The notes under the pieces are model-generated. The model made no database searches and had not been told where the DNA came from. It worked only from the letters and a program-made list of their open reading frames with translations. The position numbers were made by a program, and so were the translations under genes. From assembly GCF_900230185.1 (NCBI RefSeq), contig NZ_OCSR01000001.1, positions 5,022,001-5,086,000 of the forward strand: a DNA stretch of 64,000 nucleotides. Direction: 5' to 3'. The stretch's first letter is position 1, and every line of letters starts with the position of its first letter. The stretch is from Burkholderia sp. OK233. GTDB lineage: Bacteria; Pseudomonadota; Gammaproteobacteria; Burkholderiales; Burkholderiaceae. Positions 17,594-26,318 of the stretch are shown here, piece after piece.

Positions 17594-17608
17594 GTCGCGG
17601 AGGAACCC

Positions 17609-19018
17609 ATGTGCACCAGCGTCATGGTCGGAAAAAAAGCGATGGCCGACGGCATCATTCTGCTTTCGCGCAATGAGGATTTCACGCGCAACAACTGGAA
17701 CAAATACCTGGTCTACCGGACGCTGCCGCAGTACCGCAGCGGTGACAAACACGCACTTAGCCAGGGCCAATGGGTGTTGGGTAACGGGCTGACCGTGCCT
17801 GTGCCCGAGCGTGCCTATGGCTACAGCGCGATCCCCGACTGGGCCGGCTACGAAGAGGCGGTGTGCGCAATTGGCGACCGCTATTTTTACGAAGAGCGCG
17901 GTATCAACCAGCGCAACGTCGCCGTATCCGCGACCAATTCGCTGACGATCAACGACAAGGCCAATGCCGCTGATCCGCTGCTGGCCAGCGGCGGCATCGC
18001 GGAGTCGGTGATCCCGACGCTGATACTGCCGCAGGCCGAGACGGCGCTCCAGGCAGTCGAGCTGCTCGGACAATATGTGGAAACGTACGGCGCCAGCGAA
18101 GTCAACGGCGTGCTGTTCGGCGATCCGGAAGAATCGTGGTACTTCGAGAACGGCTCGGCCCATCACTGGATCGCCGTGCGCATACCGCCGGAAACTTATC
18201 TCGTGGTGGCCAACGGCGTGCGCGTGCATGGCGTGGATCTGGACGACGTCAACGTACGCCACTCGAAGGAGCTGTTTCCTTTCATCGTCCAGCACCAGTT
18301 GCTTGACCAGCCCGACCGGCGCCGCCTGAATTTTGCAGCCGCCTTCGGCATCCCTGGCAATCCCTACAACGAAGACCGTATCTGGCTGGCGCAAAGCATC
18401 CTGACGCCGTCGCTGGTGCAGCAGCCTGGGCAGCCGCAGTATCCGCTGTTCCTGAAGCCTGACCGAAAGCTTGGCGTCAAGGATGTGATGGCCGTGCTGC
18501 GCGCGACCTATCAAGGCACGGTGCTTGAAGGAAAGGCCAAGAGGCCGATCGGTTACGAAGCGACGGCCGAGAGCCACATCATCACGCTCGACGCCAGCAT
18601 GCCCGTTGCGCTGCAAGGCGTGATCTGGCAAGTCATCAGCACGCCCCTGGGCGCGCCGTATATGCCATTCTTCAATACGATGGATGTGCTGCCGCCCGGT
18701 TACACGCTGGGCAGCAACGAGTATGGCACCCTCTCGGCGTACTGGGCGTTTCGCGGCCTGTACGCGCTGGCGAGTAGCCAGGGTGAAAAGGCACGCGCCG
18801 AGCTGACCACGTTATGGAGCGAGTACGAACGTAACTGCGTGGAAGAGCATGGCTATATCAAGAGCATGTTGCAAGAAATGGACCGCTGCGCGCCGACTGC
18901 CGCGGTCGATTTTACGCGCCGCTACAGCACCGGCATTGCATACGAAACCGTTGGCGTGGCACACAGCAAACGCAATGAGCTCATGACGAAAATCACCGTA
19001 TCTCCCGAGCCGGGCTAG
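17609..19018 (+). CDS. C69-family dipeptidase (PepD-like)
   Basis: 469-aa N-terminal nucleophile hydrolase of peptidase family C69/U34. The sequence begins MCTSVMVGKKAMADG, placing the catalytic Cys at residue 2, to be exposed by Met removal. The family motifs LLSRNEDFTRNNWNK and YGYSAIPDWAG (substrate pocket), GINQRNVAVSATNSLTIN and VNGVLFGDPEESWYFENGSA are all present. Members hydrolyse dipeptides with broad specificity. It follows the PsiD-like gene by 58 nt, with an intrinsic terminator in between. CGGAGGAACCC is an excellent ribosome-binding site. In context it may free an amino acid for the decarboxylase or process a peptide substrate; this is inference. Confidence 0.9.
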   Translation: MCTSVMVGKKAMADGIILLSRNEDFTRNNWNKYLVYRTLPQYRSGDKHALSQGQWVLGNGLTVPVPERAYGYSAIPDWAGYEEAVCAIGDRYFYEERGINQRNVAVSATNSLTINDKANAADPLLASGGIAESVIPTLILPQAETALQAVELLGQYVETYGASEVNGVLFGDPEESWYFENGSAHHWIAVRIPPETYLVVANGVRVHGVDLDDVNVRHSKELFPFIVQHQLLDQPDRRRLNFAAAFGIPGNPYNEDRIWLAQSILTPSLVQQPGQPQYPLFLKPDRKLGVKDVMAVLRATYQGTVLEGKAKRPIGYEATAESHIITLDASMPVALQGVIWQVISTPLGAPYMPFFNTMDVLPPGYTLGSNEYGTLSAYWAFRGLYALASSQGEKARAELTTLWSEYERNCVEEHGYIKSMLQEMDRCAPTAAVDFTRRYSTGIAYETVGVAHSKRNELMTKITVSPEPG

Positions 19019-19095
19019 CGCGACGCCGGTGCCAGACGCTGCCCAGCGCCGAACGTTCGCTCGTTCATCGCGAGTCGGTTCAGCACTGGGCCATC

Positions 19096-19818
19096 TCACT
19101 GCGCCCGAACTTCGATGGAGACCCGCCTGTCCGGTTGCAGGCAAGCGATGACTGCCCTGCTCCCGCCGTCCGGACATTGGGTTGTTGAGTCACGGGACCC
19201 CACTCCCACCGCATGAATCACCTCACCGTCGAGCCCATGATTGATCATGTATTCCCGTACCGTCTGTGCACGCGCCAGTGACAACGGCTGGTTGACCGTG
19301 TCTGGCCCGAGGCGGTCGGTATGACCGACGACCGAAATGGACTGAACACCCCTTCGCTGCTTGATACGCGCGATGACCTGCTCGAGGTTGGCCGCCCCGC
19401 CCGGCAATATCGAAGCCAGGCTGGACTGCCCGAAAGCAAACAGGGTATCGGTTTGCAGCACGAACTGATCAACCGTTTGCGCCACAGGTGCGACCGGCTG
19501 CGAGGCCGCTGCAGCCGGGGTATCCGGCGCGTCACCGCACGCGAAGGTAAGCCGCCGCGTGACATCGGCTTCGTCGTTATCCGGCTGGAGGCGCCCAATC
19601 TTCTGCACCGCGCGAACCGGTTCTCCACGGCATATCCGCTGGGCCACCTTCATACAGGTAGCAGGTCCTTCGAATATCCCATGACATTCGACCTGATGAA
19701 GCCTGGAACCATCCGCGGCTGTGACCGTATAAGCGTTAAACGTCGGCCCGGAAGCACTCGAACATCCCGCAAGAAAAACCAGGCTCAGCAATAAACTCCA
19801 TCCAGAAAGCTGCTTCAT
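19096..19818 (-). CDS. OmpA-family outer-membrane lipoprotein
   Basis: 240-aa lipoprotein. The signal peptide MKQLSGWSLLLSLVFLAGCS ends in a lipobox LAGC, with Ser after the Cys and hence outer-membrane retention. Residues about 115-240 form an OmpA-like peptidoglycan-binding domain (VVGHTDRLGPDTVNQPLSLA, then RAQTVREYMINHGLDG) with the conserved Asp and Arg. The start at 19818 is preferred to 19830 because GGAGA lies just before it and the signal peptide begins there. It lies directly downstream of, and co-directional with, the giant trimeric adhesin. OmpA-like lipoproteins are found next to trimeric autotransporters in Burkholderia and probably help anchor or assemble them. Confidence 0.87.
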   Translation of the reverse strand: MKQLSGWSLLLSLVFLAGCSSASGPTFNAYTVTAADGSRLHQVECHGIFEGPATCMKVAQRICRGEPVRAVQKIGRLQPDNDEADVTRRLTFACGDAPDTPAAAASQPVAPVAQTVDQFVLQTDTLFAFGQSSLASILPGGAANLEQVIARIKQRRGVQSISVVGHTDRLGPDTVNQPLSLARAQTVREYMINHGLDGEVIHAVGVGSRDSTTQCPDGGSRAVIACLQPDRRVSIEVRAQ

Positions 19819-19898
19819 TATGTTCTCCATACTGTTTTTTCGTACGTCCGGTTCGGCGCACGATCACGTTGTCGCATTTGAACGAAGGCGTCTGCGCT

Positions 19899-22800
19899 CT
19901 ACCATTGCATCGCCGCGCCCATCCCGAAGGTCGTGCCGCCAGGGCTCATACCAACGCCAGCTTTCATCTTGATGTTTTCGGTGATACGAGCGGTTCCCCC
20001 CAGCGCGACGGCCTGATAGCCGCGAAAGCCCGCCGTGCCGATGCCAAATGACAACGTTTTGTCCTTGTCGACCTCCGGAATCATCGTCAATGCCGTCGCT
20101 GCGGCGATGCCGGAATAGGCATTGCGCGCGACGGAGTTGATTCCCGATTGCAACTGATCCACCCGTTGATCGGTATAGGCATTGGCCTGCGCGAGCCCCG
20201 CATTGAGCTGGTCCACGTTGACTGCGTCCGTCCCCTGCGTTCCCGCAGCTACATTCGCCACCTGCCGCGTATCGTTAAGTGAGCCGACGGATACCACGTT
20301 GCTTCGGCCTCCGTCCGTGCTACCGGAACCCAGCGCCACCGAGTTATTCCCACTCGCGGCCGCGCCGACGCCTACCGCGGTCGCGCCATTCGCGCTGGCT
20401 TGCGAACTGTTGCCGACCGCCGTGCTATTCGAGCCGGAAGCTACCGAGCCCTGCCCGCCCGCCGAAGAATTCGATCCGGTGGACGCGGGTGAAGAACCAG
20501 GAGTGGACGCGAAGGGGGCACCGCCGCCCCCGTTTTGATTGTTGATCAGCGTGGTCAACTGCGTGGTGACTGCGGCAAGCTGGCTTACGTTAACCGCGTC
20601 GGTTCCGGCCTTGCCTGCTGCCACACCGGTGATCTGCCGATTGCCGATATTGACCTCACCCGCGGATGACTGCGGACTGCTCAATCCGTACGCGATGTAG
20701 TTGCTCAACGCGCCAACCGTCGTCACCGATCCCGCGCCCAGCGCAACACTGTTGGCCATCGACGCGCTCGCGCCAGAGCCCATCGCGACCGCATCGATGG
20801 CGCTGCTTTGCGCCCCCGAGCCGATAGCAATGCCGCCTGCATTCGCAGCCTTTGCGTTCGCCCCTTGTGCGATCGACTGGGCGCCGCTTGCGATGGAGCC
20901 GCTGCCGAGCGCAATCGCGTCGGCCTGTGCCGCATTCGAGCTTTCGCCGATCGCGACGCCTCCCGGTGCTGTTGAATCGACGATGGCGCCGTTGCCGATG
21001 CCCACGCCGTTGTCACCGTTGACCACCGTCGTCGGTCCGACCGCAATCGACTGCGCGCCCACCGCCAGCGAATCCGCCGCCGTCGAATTCGCGTGAAAGT
21101 ACATCTGTCCGGACACGGCGAACGACGATAGCGCGCCAGCAAGCTGTCTGATCGTGACTGCATCTTGTGCCTGCGTGCCGTCCGCGACGTTGGTCAACTG
21201 GCGATAGGTGGTGCCGGCCGCGCTGCCGAAAGACACTGCGCCGAGCAAGGTTTGATCCGACGTGTTGAAGGGAATCGCATGGGTGCCATTCGCAATTGAA
21301 CCGATACCAGACAGGACCGCGCGATTGGACACTGATCCCGAGCCGATCGCGACTCCGCCCGCCACCGATGCGCTCGACAGGGCACCCAGCGCAAGCGCGT
21401 TGTCCGCCTGCGCGGCAGCGCCGTTGCCGCCGGCGAAGCTGCTCACGCCGCTTGCGGTTGCCCCCACGCCTGCCGCCAGCGCATTGGTGCCGGTGGCACC
21501 ATCGTTGTTGTAGTTACCGCCCTGCGTACCGCCATCGTTGACGCTGTAGTAGTGCGTCTTGCTGGCCGTCACTAAGCTGGCGAGGCTGCCGACCGCCTGA
21601 TCCGTCGCGTACAGCTGCGAGCCGTTCACCGCGTCGGTACTGCTCGCGCTCACCCGGCCTGCCGCCACGTTGGTCACCGTGCGCTCGTTACCCGCGCTGC
21701 CCACGCTCACCGTGCTCGTCGGGGCAGTCCCGGCGTACGTGAAGGCCGTGCCGTTGATCGTGTCGCCGGTCGTTGCCACTGCCGCAGCCGTGGTCGAACC
21801 GCTACCCAGCGCAACGGCATTGGCGTTATTGGCCGTCGCTCCCTGACCCAGGGCCGTGCTGTTGGCGCCGGCCGCGGTGGCGGCCACGCCCGCCGCCAGC
21901 GCGTTGGTGCCGGTGGCGCCGTCGTCGGCGTAGTTGGCACTCTGGGTACCGCCGTCGTTGACGCTGTAGTAGTGCGTCTTGTTGGCGGTTATCGTCGTGG
22001 ACAGACTGCTGACTGCCTGATCAGTCGCATACAGCTGCGAGCCGTTCACTGCGTCGGTGCTGCTCGCGCTCACCCGGCCTGCCGCCACGTTGGTCACCGT
22101 GCGCTCGTTACCTGCGCTGCCCACGCTTACCGTGCTCGTCGGGGCAGTACCGGCGTACGTGTAGGCCGTGCCGTTGATCGTGACACCTGGCGTTGCCACG
22201 GCCGCGGCGGTTGTCGATGCGCTGCCCAGCGCCACGCTATTGGCGAACGTCGAGCTCGCCCCGGCGCCAAGCGCTACGGCGTCCGTGGCGCTACTTTGCG
22301 CGCCTGAGCCCACAGCAACGCCGCCCTGGTTAGCGGCATTCGCGTTGGCACCTTGCGCGATCGACTGCGCACCGCTCGCGACCGCACCGCTGCCGAGCGC
22401 CATCGCGTCGGCCGCGGCCGAATGCGTTTGCTGGCCGATCGCGACGCCGCCGGGCGCCGTCGCATCGACCACCGCCCCGTTGCCGACACCAACGCCGTTG
22501 TCTCCGTTGACGACGGTCGTCGGTCCGACTGCAATCGACTGTGCGCCCACGGCCAGCGAATCGGCCGCCGTCGAATTCGCGTGAAAATAGTTCGTGCCCG
22601 TCACCGAGAACGATGACAATGCGCCCGCGAGTTGCCTGACGGTGACGGCGTCTTGCGCCTGCGTGCCGTCGGCGACGTTGGTCAACTGTCGGTAGGCGGT
22701 GCTGCTGCCGACGGACACCGCACCCAGCAAGGTCTCGTCGGAGGTATTAAACGGAATCGCGTGGGAACCGTTGGCGATCGATCCAACCCCGGGCAGAACC

Positions 22801-25800
22801 GTGCGATCTGAAACCGATCCCGACCCGATCGCCACGCCGCCGACGATCGAAGCCGTCGCTTGCAGTCCGAATGCGGTTGCGTTGTTCGCCAGCGCCTGGG
22901 CACCGTTGCCCAACGCCGTGCTGCTTACCCCAGAAGCCTGAGCGCCAACACCTGCAGCCAGGGCGTTGACGCCGGTGGCGCCATCGTCGGCATAGTTGGC
23001 ACCCTGCGTGCCGCCGTCGTTGACGCTGTAGTAGTGCGTCTTGTTGGCGGTTACCGTCGAGGAAAGCGTGTCGACTGCCTGATCGGTTGCATACAACTGC
23101 GAGCCGTTCACCGCGTCGGTACTTGTCGAGCTCAGCCGGCCGGCAGCAACGTTCGTCACGGTGCGTTCCGCGCCCACCGTGCCGACACTCACCGTACTCG
23201 CCGGCGTGGTGCCGGCAAACGTGTACGCCGTGCCGTTGATCGTCGCGCCTGGCGTCCCCACCGCTGCGGCAGTCGTGCTTCCTGCACCCAGGGCCACCGC
23301 GCCGGCATTGGTGACCGTGGCGCCGGAGCCGATCGCGACGCCGTGCGTCGCCGCCGCCGACACCGTTGCAGCGTCGCCGAACGCGACGGAACCGGCATTG
23401 TTCGCTTGCGATGCATTGCCCAGCGCGACGGCGCCCTGGCCGGTCGCTGCATTGGCATTGCCGAGTGCCACCGCGCCCTGGCCGTTGGACGTATTGTTCG
23501 CGCCCATGGTTATCGCACCGGTCCCGGTTGCCGAGTTCGGATCGCCGATGGCGACCGCACCGTTACCGCTGGCCGTATTGCCTACGCCAATCGACACGGC
23601 CTTGCCGCCAGTGGCGGTTGCTGTCTGACCAATCGCTATGGCGCCGGCCGTGTTCGCGGTTGCCCCGGTACCCTGGGCGATTGAATCGCCACCGGTGGCC
23701 TGGGCCCCGTTGCCCAAGGCAATGTCGTTGGCCGTCGTCGGTGCGCCGTTCACGCCGGCCACCGCATTCAGACCCTGGGCGACTGAATCGTTGCCGAACG
23801 CATTGGCGGCCGGTCCTACTGCAATCGCGTTGGTGCCAGTTGGAACGCTGTCCGCCAGCACTGAATTGGTGTGGAAATATTTGATCCCGCCGCCATTGTT
23901 GATATTGGAAATCGCTGTGGTGTTGGCCGTTACCTGCTGGTTGGTGGCGAACAGCTGCGACCCATTCACCGCATCGGTGCTCGTCGCGTTCAATGCAGCC
24001 GGCGCCATGTTGGTAATGGTCACCGGAGATCCGGCTCCCGCTCCGCCGGTCGCACCGAGGGTGATCTTCGTACCGCCCGCCGCGTCGTACTTGACCGCGA
24101 TATTGGCCGTGTTGTCGATATTCGTATTCAGCGCGGTCAAGGCACCAGCAACTGTCGTCTGCGCGGTGGGTCCGGTTACGGCCCCGGTGTTGCTGACGCT
24201 GTTGACCGGCTGGCTAAAGCCGGTGAGATCACCGGTCGCCGCGCTATAGCTGGCTCCGCCGCCCAACGTGCCCGCTGTCGACGCGCCGAGATTATTGACG
24301 CCGGTGACAACCGTATTCAGCTGCGAGCCGTTGATTGCGTCGGTGCTGGCAGCCGAAATCACACCCGCTGCCACGTTCTGCAGTTGCCGCTCCTTCCCAG
24401 CGGAGCCGACCGACACCACGCCATTGGCGGCGCTCGCGATCCCGGCCGCCGTGCCGCCGTAAAGCGCAGTGGTGCCCGTATGTGGCGCTGCCGTTGTACT
24501 GCCCGCACCCAAGGCGACGTCGTTCGCGTTGCTGGCGGACGCGCCGGCACCCAGCGCGATCGCACGGGCCTGGTTGGCCACCGCCGAATCGCCGAACGCC
24601 AGCGCGCTCGCGCCGTTCGCATTGCTCGCGTTGCCCAGCGCGACCGCGCCCTGACCATTGGCGGTATTGCCGTTGCCCTGCGCTACCGCGCCATCGCCCG
24701 TGGCGGTATTGTTCGCACCCACGGCGACAGCACCATTGCCGGTTGCGGTATTGGGATCGCCAATCGCGACCGCGCCGTTGCCGCTGGCGGTCTGCGCCTG
24801 ACCGAGCGCCACTGCGCCCGTCCCGCCGAGTACCTGGGAGTTATGGCCGCCGGCGAACGAACCCGCGCCGGCTGCGGCAGCGACGGTGCTGCCGTCGCCG
24901 ATGGCAACCGTGGAGGCGGCGAGCGCACTTGCGCCATTGCCGATGGCAGAAGCATTGGTCGCGTTAGCCGTCGCGGAGGTACCCATGGCGAGGGCATCGG
25001 TGTTAGCCCCCGTCCGAGCCGAATCGCCTATCGCAATGGACGAGGAGCCAGCCGAGCTCGCGCCGGAGCCGATCGCAATGGCGCGAATGCCCGACGCCGC
25101 GGCGCCCGCCACCGTTGCAGGAGCAGACGAGCCGCCTTCCGCGACAGAATCCGCTCCGCCCAAAGCTATTGCATTAGCACCGCTCGCATTGGAGCCGTTC
25201 ATCATGCCGAGCGAGTTGAGCCCTGAGGCGGCGGCGCCCGCCCCCAATGCCACCGCATTCTGTGCCAAGGCTTTGGACACTGTGCCGGCGGCCAGCGAAG
25301 AGGGACCGGACGCAGTCACGTCCGTGCCAATGCCAATCGCACCCGCCGCCGTCGCGCCCGTGCCTGCGACAGCACGCGGTCCAAGATAAACGGCGTTGAG
25401 GCCGCTGGCGATGGACTGAAAGCCGACAGCGACAGCATGCGTCCCGGAGGCTGTGGCGATATAACCCACCCCGACGGCTGCAGGTCCGCTTACCACCGCC
25501 TGGTAGCCAATCGCGGCGGCATAGTCGGCGTTAGAGGTAACGTCAGTGCCAATGGCAATGGACGATTGCCCAGTCGAACCGGTGCCCGCGACGGTGCGCG
25601 CTCCCAGATAAAGGGCGTTGGCACCGGTGGCACTGGCTCCCGAACCAACGGCTATGCCGTTGGTTTGCGAACCGGTGGCTCCACTGCCCAATGCGACGGC
25701 GCCCGACGCGGCAGCGTTGGCGCTCGCACCCAGTGCAACGCCGTTATCTCCAGTTGCCTTCGCCAAGGGGCCGACGGCAGTCGACTGGTTGCCGCTCGAG

Positions 25801-26318
25801 ACAGCGTCAACGCCAACACCGATGGCCCCCGAGCCGCTCGCAGCGACATCCGTACCGATGCCAATCGCCGACTGCGCGGTCGCGCCGGTACCCGGAGCAG
25901 TCCGCGCGCCCACGTAAATGGCGTTGGTAGCACTCGCAATGGCTTGAAAGCCGAAGGACAAGGCATTAAGTCCCGTACTGTTGGCGGCATAACCTACCGC
26001 AGTGGCTCCGCCTCCAGAGGCTGTGGACTGAAAGCCCACGCACGTGGTGCTGCCGCTATAGAAGTTGTAGGGCGCTGCCGAGCAGCTCACCTGCGCCTGC
26101 GCTTGCGCGCCCCATCCGCCCAAACCCATCAACAACAGTACGGTGACAACACGCGGACTGGAACCGTACAGCGCCGAAGCACCATGCTCAGCGCCGCGCC
26201 CGTCGCATACGGAGGCAGCCGCTCCCGACTTTCCCTTGCCGCGCGACGTGTCCAGCTCCGACGCGGCTACGAAGGCGCCAAGCGCCTTGTTCCAGATGGT
26301 CCGATACGCCTTGTTCAT
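19899..26318 (-). CDS. Giant trimeric autotransporter adhesin (YadA/Hia type)
   Basis: 2139-aa type Vc secreted adhesin. It begins MNKAYRTIWNKALGAFVAAS, the extended signal peptide region (ESPR) of large autotransporters, followed by a hydrophobic core (VVTVLLLMGLGGWGAQAQAQ). The passenger is built of dozens of YadA-head repeats ('AxAxGxxSxAxGxxA' every 14-16 residues) separated by neck and HANS-type connectors (VTNVAAGRVSASSTDAVNGS). It includes repeated KTHYYSVNDGGTQ and YFHANSTAADSLAVGAQSIA modules. The last 75 residues are the YadA membrane anchor, ending GMSPGGTTFGMGAAMQW. The ATG at 26318 follows AAGGAAACGATC. The protein should form a surface trimer for adhesion or biofilm. The OmpA lipoprotein follows it, and a regulatory pair lies beyond the second adhesin. 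Confidence 0.93.
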   Translation of the reverse strand: MNKAYRTIWNKALGAFVAASELDTSRGKGKSGAAASVCDGRGAEHGASALYGSSPRVVTVLLLMGLGGWGAQAQAQVSCSAAPYNFYSGSTTCVGFQSTASGGGATAVGYAANSTGLNALSFGFQAIASATNAIYVGARTAPGTGATAQSAIGIGTDVAASGSGAIGVGVDAVSSGNQSTAVGPLAKATGDNGVALGASANAAASGAVALGSGATGSQTNGIAVGSGASATGANALYLGARTVAGTGSTGQSSIAIGTDVTSNADYAAAIGYQAVVSGPAAVGVGYIATASGTHAVAVGFQSIASGLNAVYLGPRAVAGTGATAAGAIGIGTDVTASGPSSLAAGTVSKALAQNAVALGAGAAASGLNSLGMMNGSNASGANAIALGGADSVAEGGSSAPATVAGAAASGIRAIAIGSGASSAGSSSIAIGDSARTGANTDALAMGTSATANATNASAIGNGASALAASTVAIGDGSTVAAAAGAGSFAGGHNSQVLGGTGAVALGQAQTASGNGAVAIGDPNTATGNGAVAVGANNTATGDGAVAQGNGNTANGQGAVALGNASNANGASALAFGDSAVANQARAIALGAGASASNANDVALGAGSTTAAPHTGTTALYGGTAAGIASAANGVVSVGSAGKERQLQNVAAGVISAASTDAINGSQLNTVVTGVNNLGASTAGTLGGGASYSAATGDLTGFSQPVNSVSNTGAVTGPTAQTTVAGALTALNTNIDNTANIAVKYDAAGGTKITLGATGGAGAGSPVTITNMAPAALNATSTDAVNGSQLFATNQQVTANTTAISNINNGGGIKYFHTNSVLADSVPTGTNAIAVGPAANAFGNDSVAQGLNAVAGVNGAPTTANDIALGNGAQATGGDSIAQGTGATANTAGAIAIGQTATATGGKAVSIGVGNTASGNGAVAIGDPNSATGTGAITMGANNTSNGQGAVALGNANAATGQGAVALGNASQANNAGSVAFGDAATVSAAATHGVAIGSGATVTNAGAVALGAGSTTAAAVGTPGATINGTAYTFAGTTPASTVSVGTVGAERTVTNVAAGRLSSTSTDAVNGSQLYATDQAVDTLSSTVTANKTHYYSVNDGGTQGANYADDGATGVNALAAGVGAQASGVSSTALGNGAQALANNATAFGLQATASIVGGVAIGSGSVSDRTVLPGVGSIANGSHAIPFNTSDETLLGAVSVGSSTAYRQLTNVADGTQAQDAVTVRQLAGALSSFSVTGTNYFHANSTAADSLAVGAQSIAVGPTTVVNGDNGVGVGNGAVVDATAPGGVAIGQQTHSAAADAMALGSGAVASGAQSIAQGANANAANQGGVAVGSGAQSSATDAVALGAGASSTFANSVALGSASTTAAAVATPGVTINGTAYTYAGTAPTSTVSVGSAGNERTVTNVAAGRVSASSTDAVNGSQLYATDQAVSSLSTTITANKTHYYSVNDGGTQSANYADDGATGTNALAAGVAATAAGANSTALGQGATANNANAVALGSGSTTAAAVATTGDTINGTAFTYAGTAPTSTVSVGSAGNERTVTNVAAGRVSASSTDAVNGSQLYATDQAVGSLASLVTASKTHYYSVNDGGTQGGNYNNDGATGTNALAAGVGATASGVSSFAGGNGAAAQADNALALGALSSASVAGGVAIGSGSVSNRAVLSGIGSIANGTHAIPFNTSDQTLLGAVSFGSAAGTTYRQLTNVADGTQAQDAVTIRQLAGALSSFAVSGQMYFHANSTAADSLAVGAQSIAVGPTTVVNGDNGVGIGNGAIVDSTAPGGVAIGESSNAAQADAIALGSGSIASGAQSIAQGANAKAANAGGIAIGSGAQSSAIDAVAMGSGASASMANSVALGAGSVTTVGALSNYIAYGLSSPQSSAGEVNIGNRQITGVAAGKAGTDAVNVSQLAAVTTQLTTLINNQNGGGGAPFASTPGSSPASTGSNSSAGGQGSVASGSNSTAVGNSSQASANGATAVGVGAAASGNNSVALGSGSTDGGRSNVVSVGSLNDTRQVANVAAGTQGTDAVNVDQLNAGLAQANAYTDQRVDQLQSGINSVARNAYSGIAAATALTMIPEVDKDKTLSFGIGTAGFRGYQAVALGGTARITENIKMKAGVGMSPGGTTFGMGAAMQW
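21541..21780 (-). repeat. Internal adhesin repeat, copy 1 (about 240 bp)
   Basis: Encodes the KTHYYSVND...TVTNVAAGRVSASSTDAVNGSQL connector segment. Near-identical copies start at 21961 (exactly 420 bp away) and, more diverged, at 23023. The high DNA identity, not only protein identity, implies recent duplication or gene conversion between modules. Confidence 0.8.
21961..22200 (-). repeat. Internal adhesin repeat, copy 2 (about 240 bp)
   Basis: Second copy of the connector module. It differs from copy 1 at a scattering of third-codon positions; both contain the stretch ACGCTGTAGTAGTGCGTCTT at their left end. The 420-bp spacing equals 140 codons, so recombination between copies would delete or add a module in frame. 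Confidence 0.8.
23023..23262 (-). repeat. Internal adhesin repeat, copy 3 (diverged)
   Basis: Same module as at 21541 and 21961, more diverged at the DNA level but with the same left end and the same encoded connector (TVSVGTVGAERTVTNVAAGR). A further, longer pair of similar blocks lies at roughly 20750-21290 and 22240-22770, about 1.48 kb apart, encoding the YFHANSTAADSLAVGAQS head module. Confidence 0.7.

Noticed and set aside
19899..26318. Periodic repeats that at first look like a CRISPR or VNTR array, plus long antisense frames such as 23871-25226
   Set aside because: The periodicity (about 42-48 bp) follows the 14-16 residue head repeat of the adhesin, the units are not identical, and there are no spacers or cas genes. 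The antisense frames arise from GC-rich codon bias.
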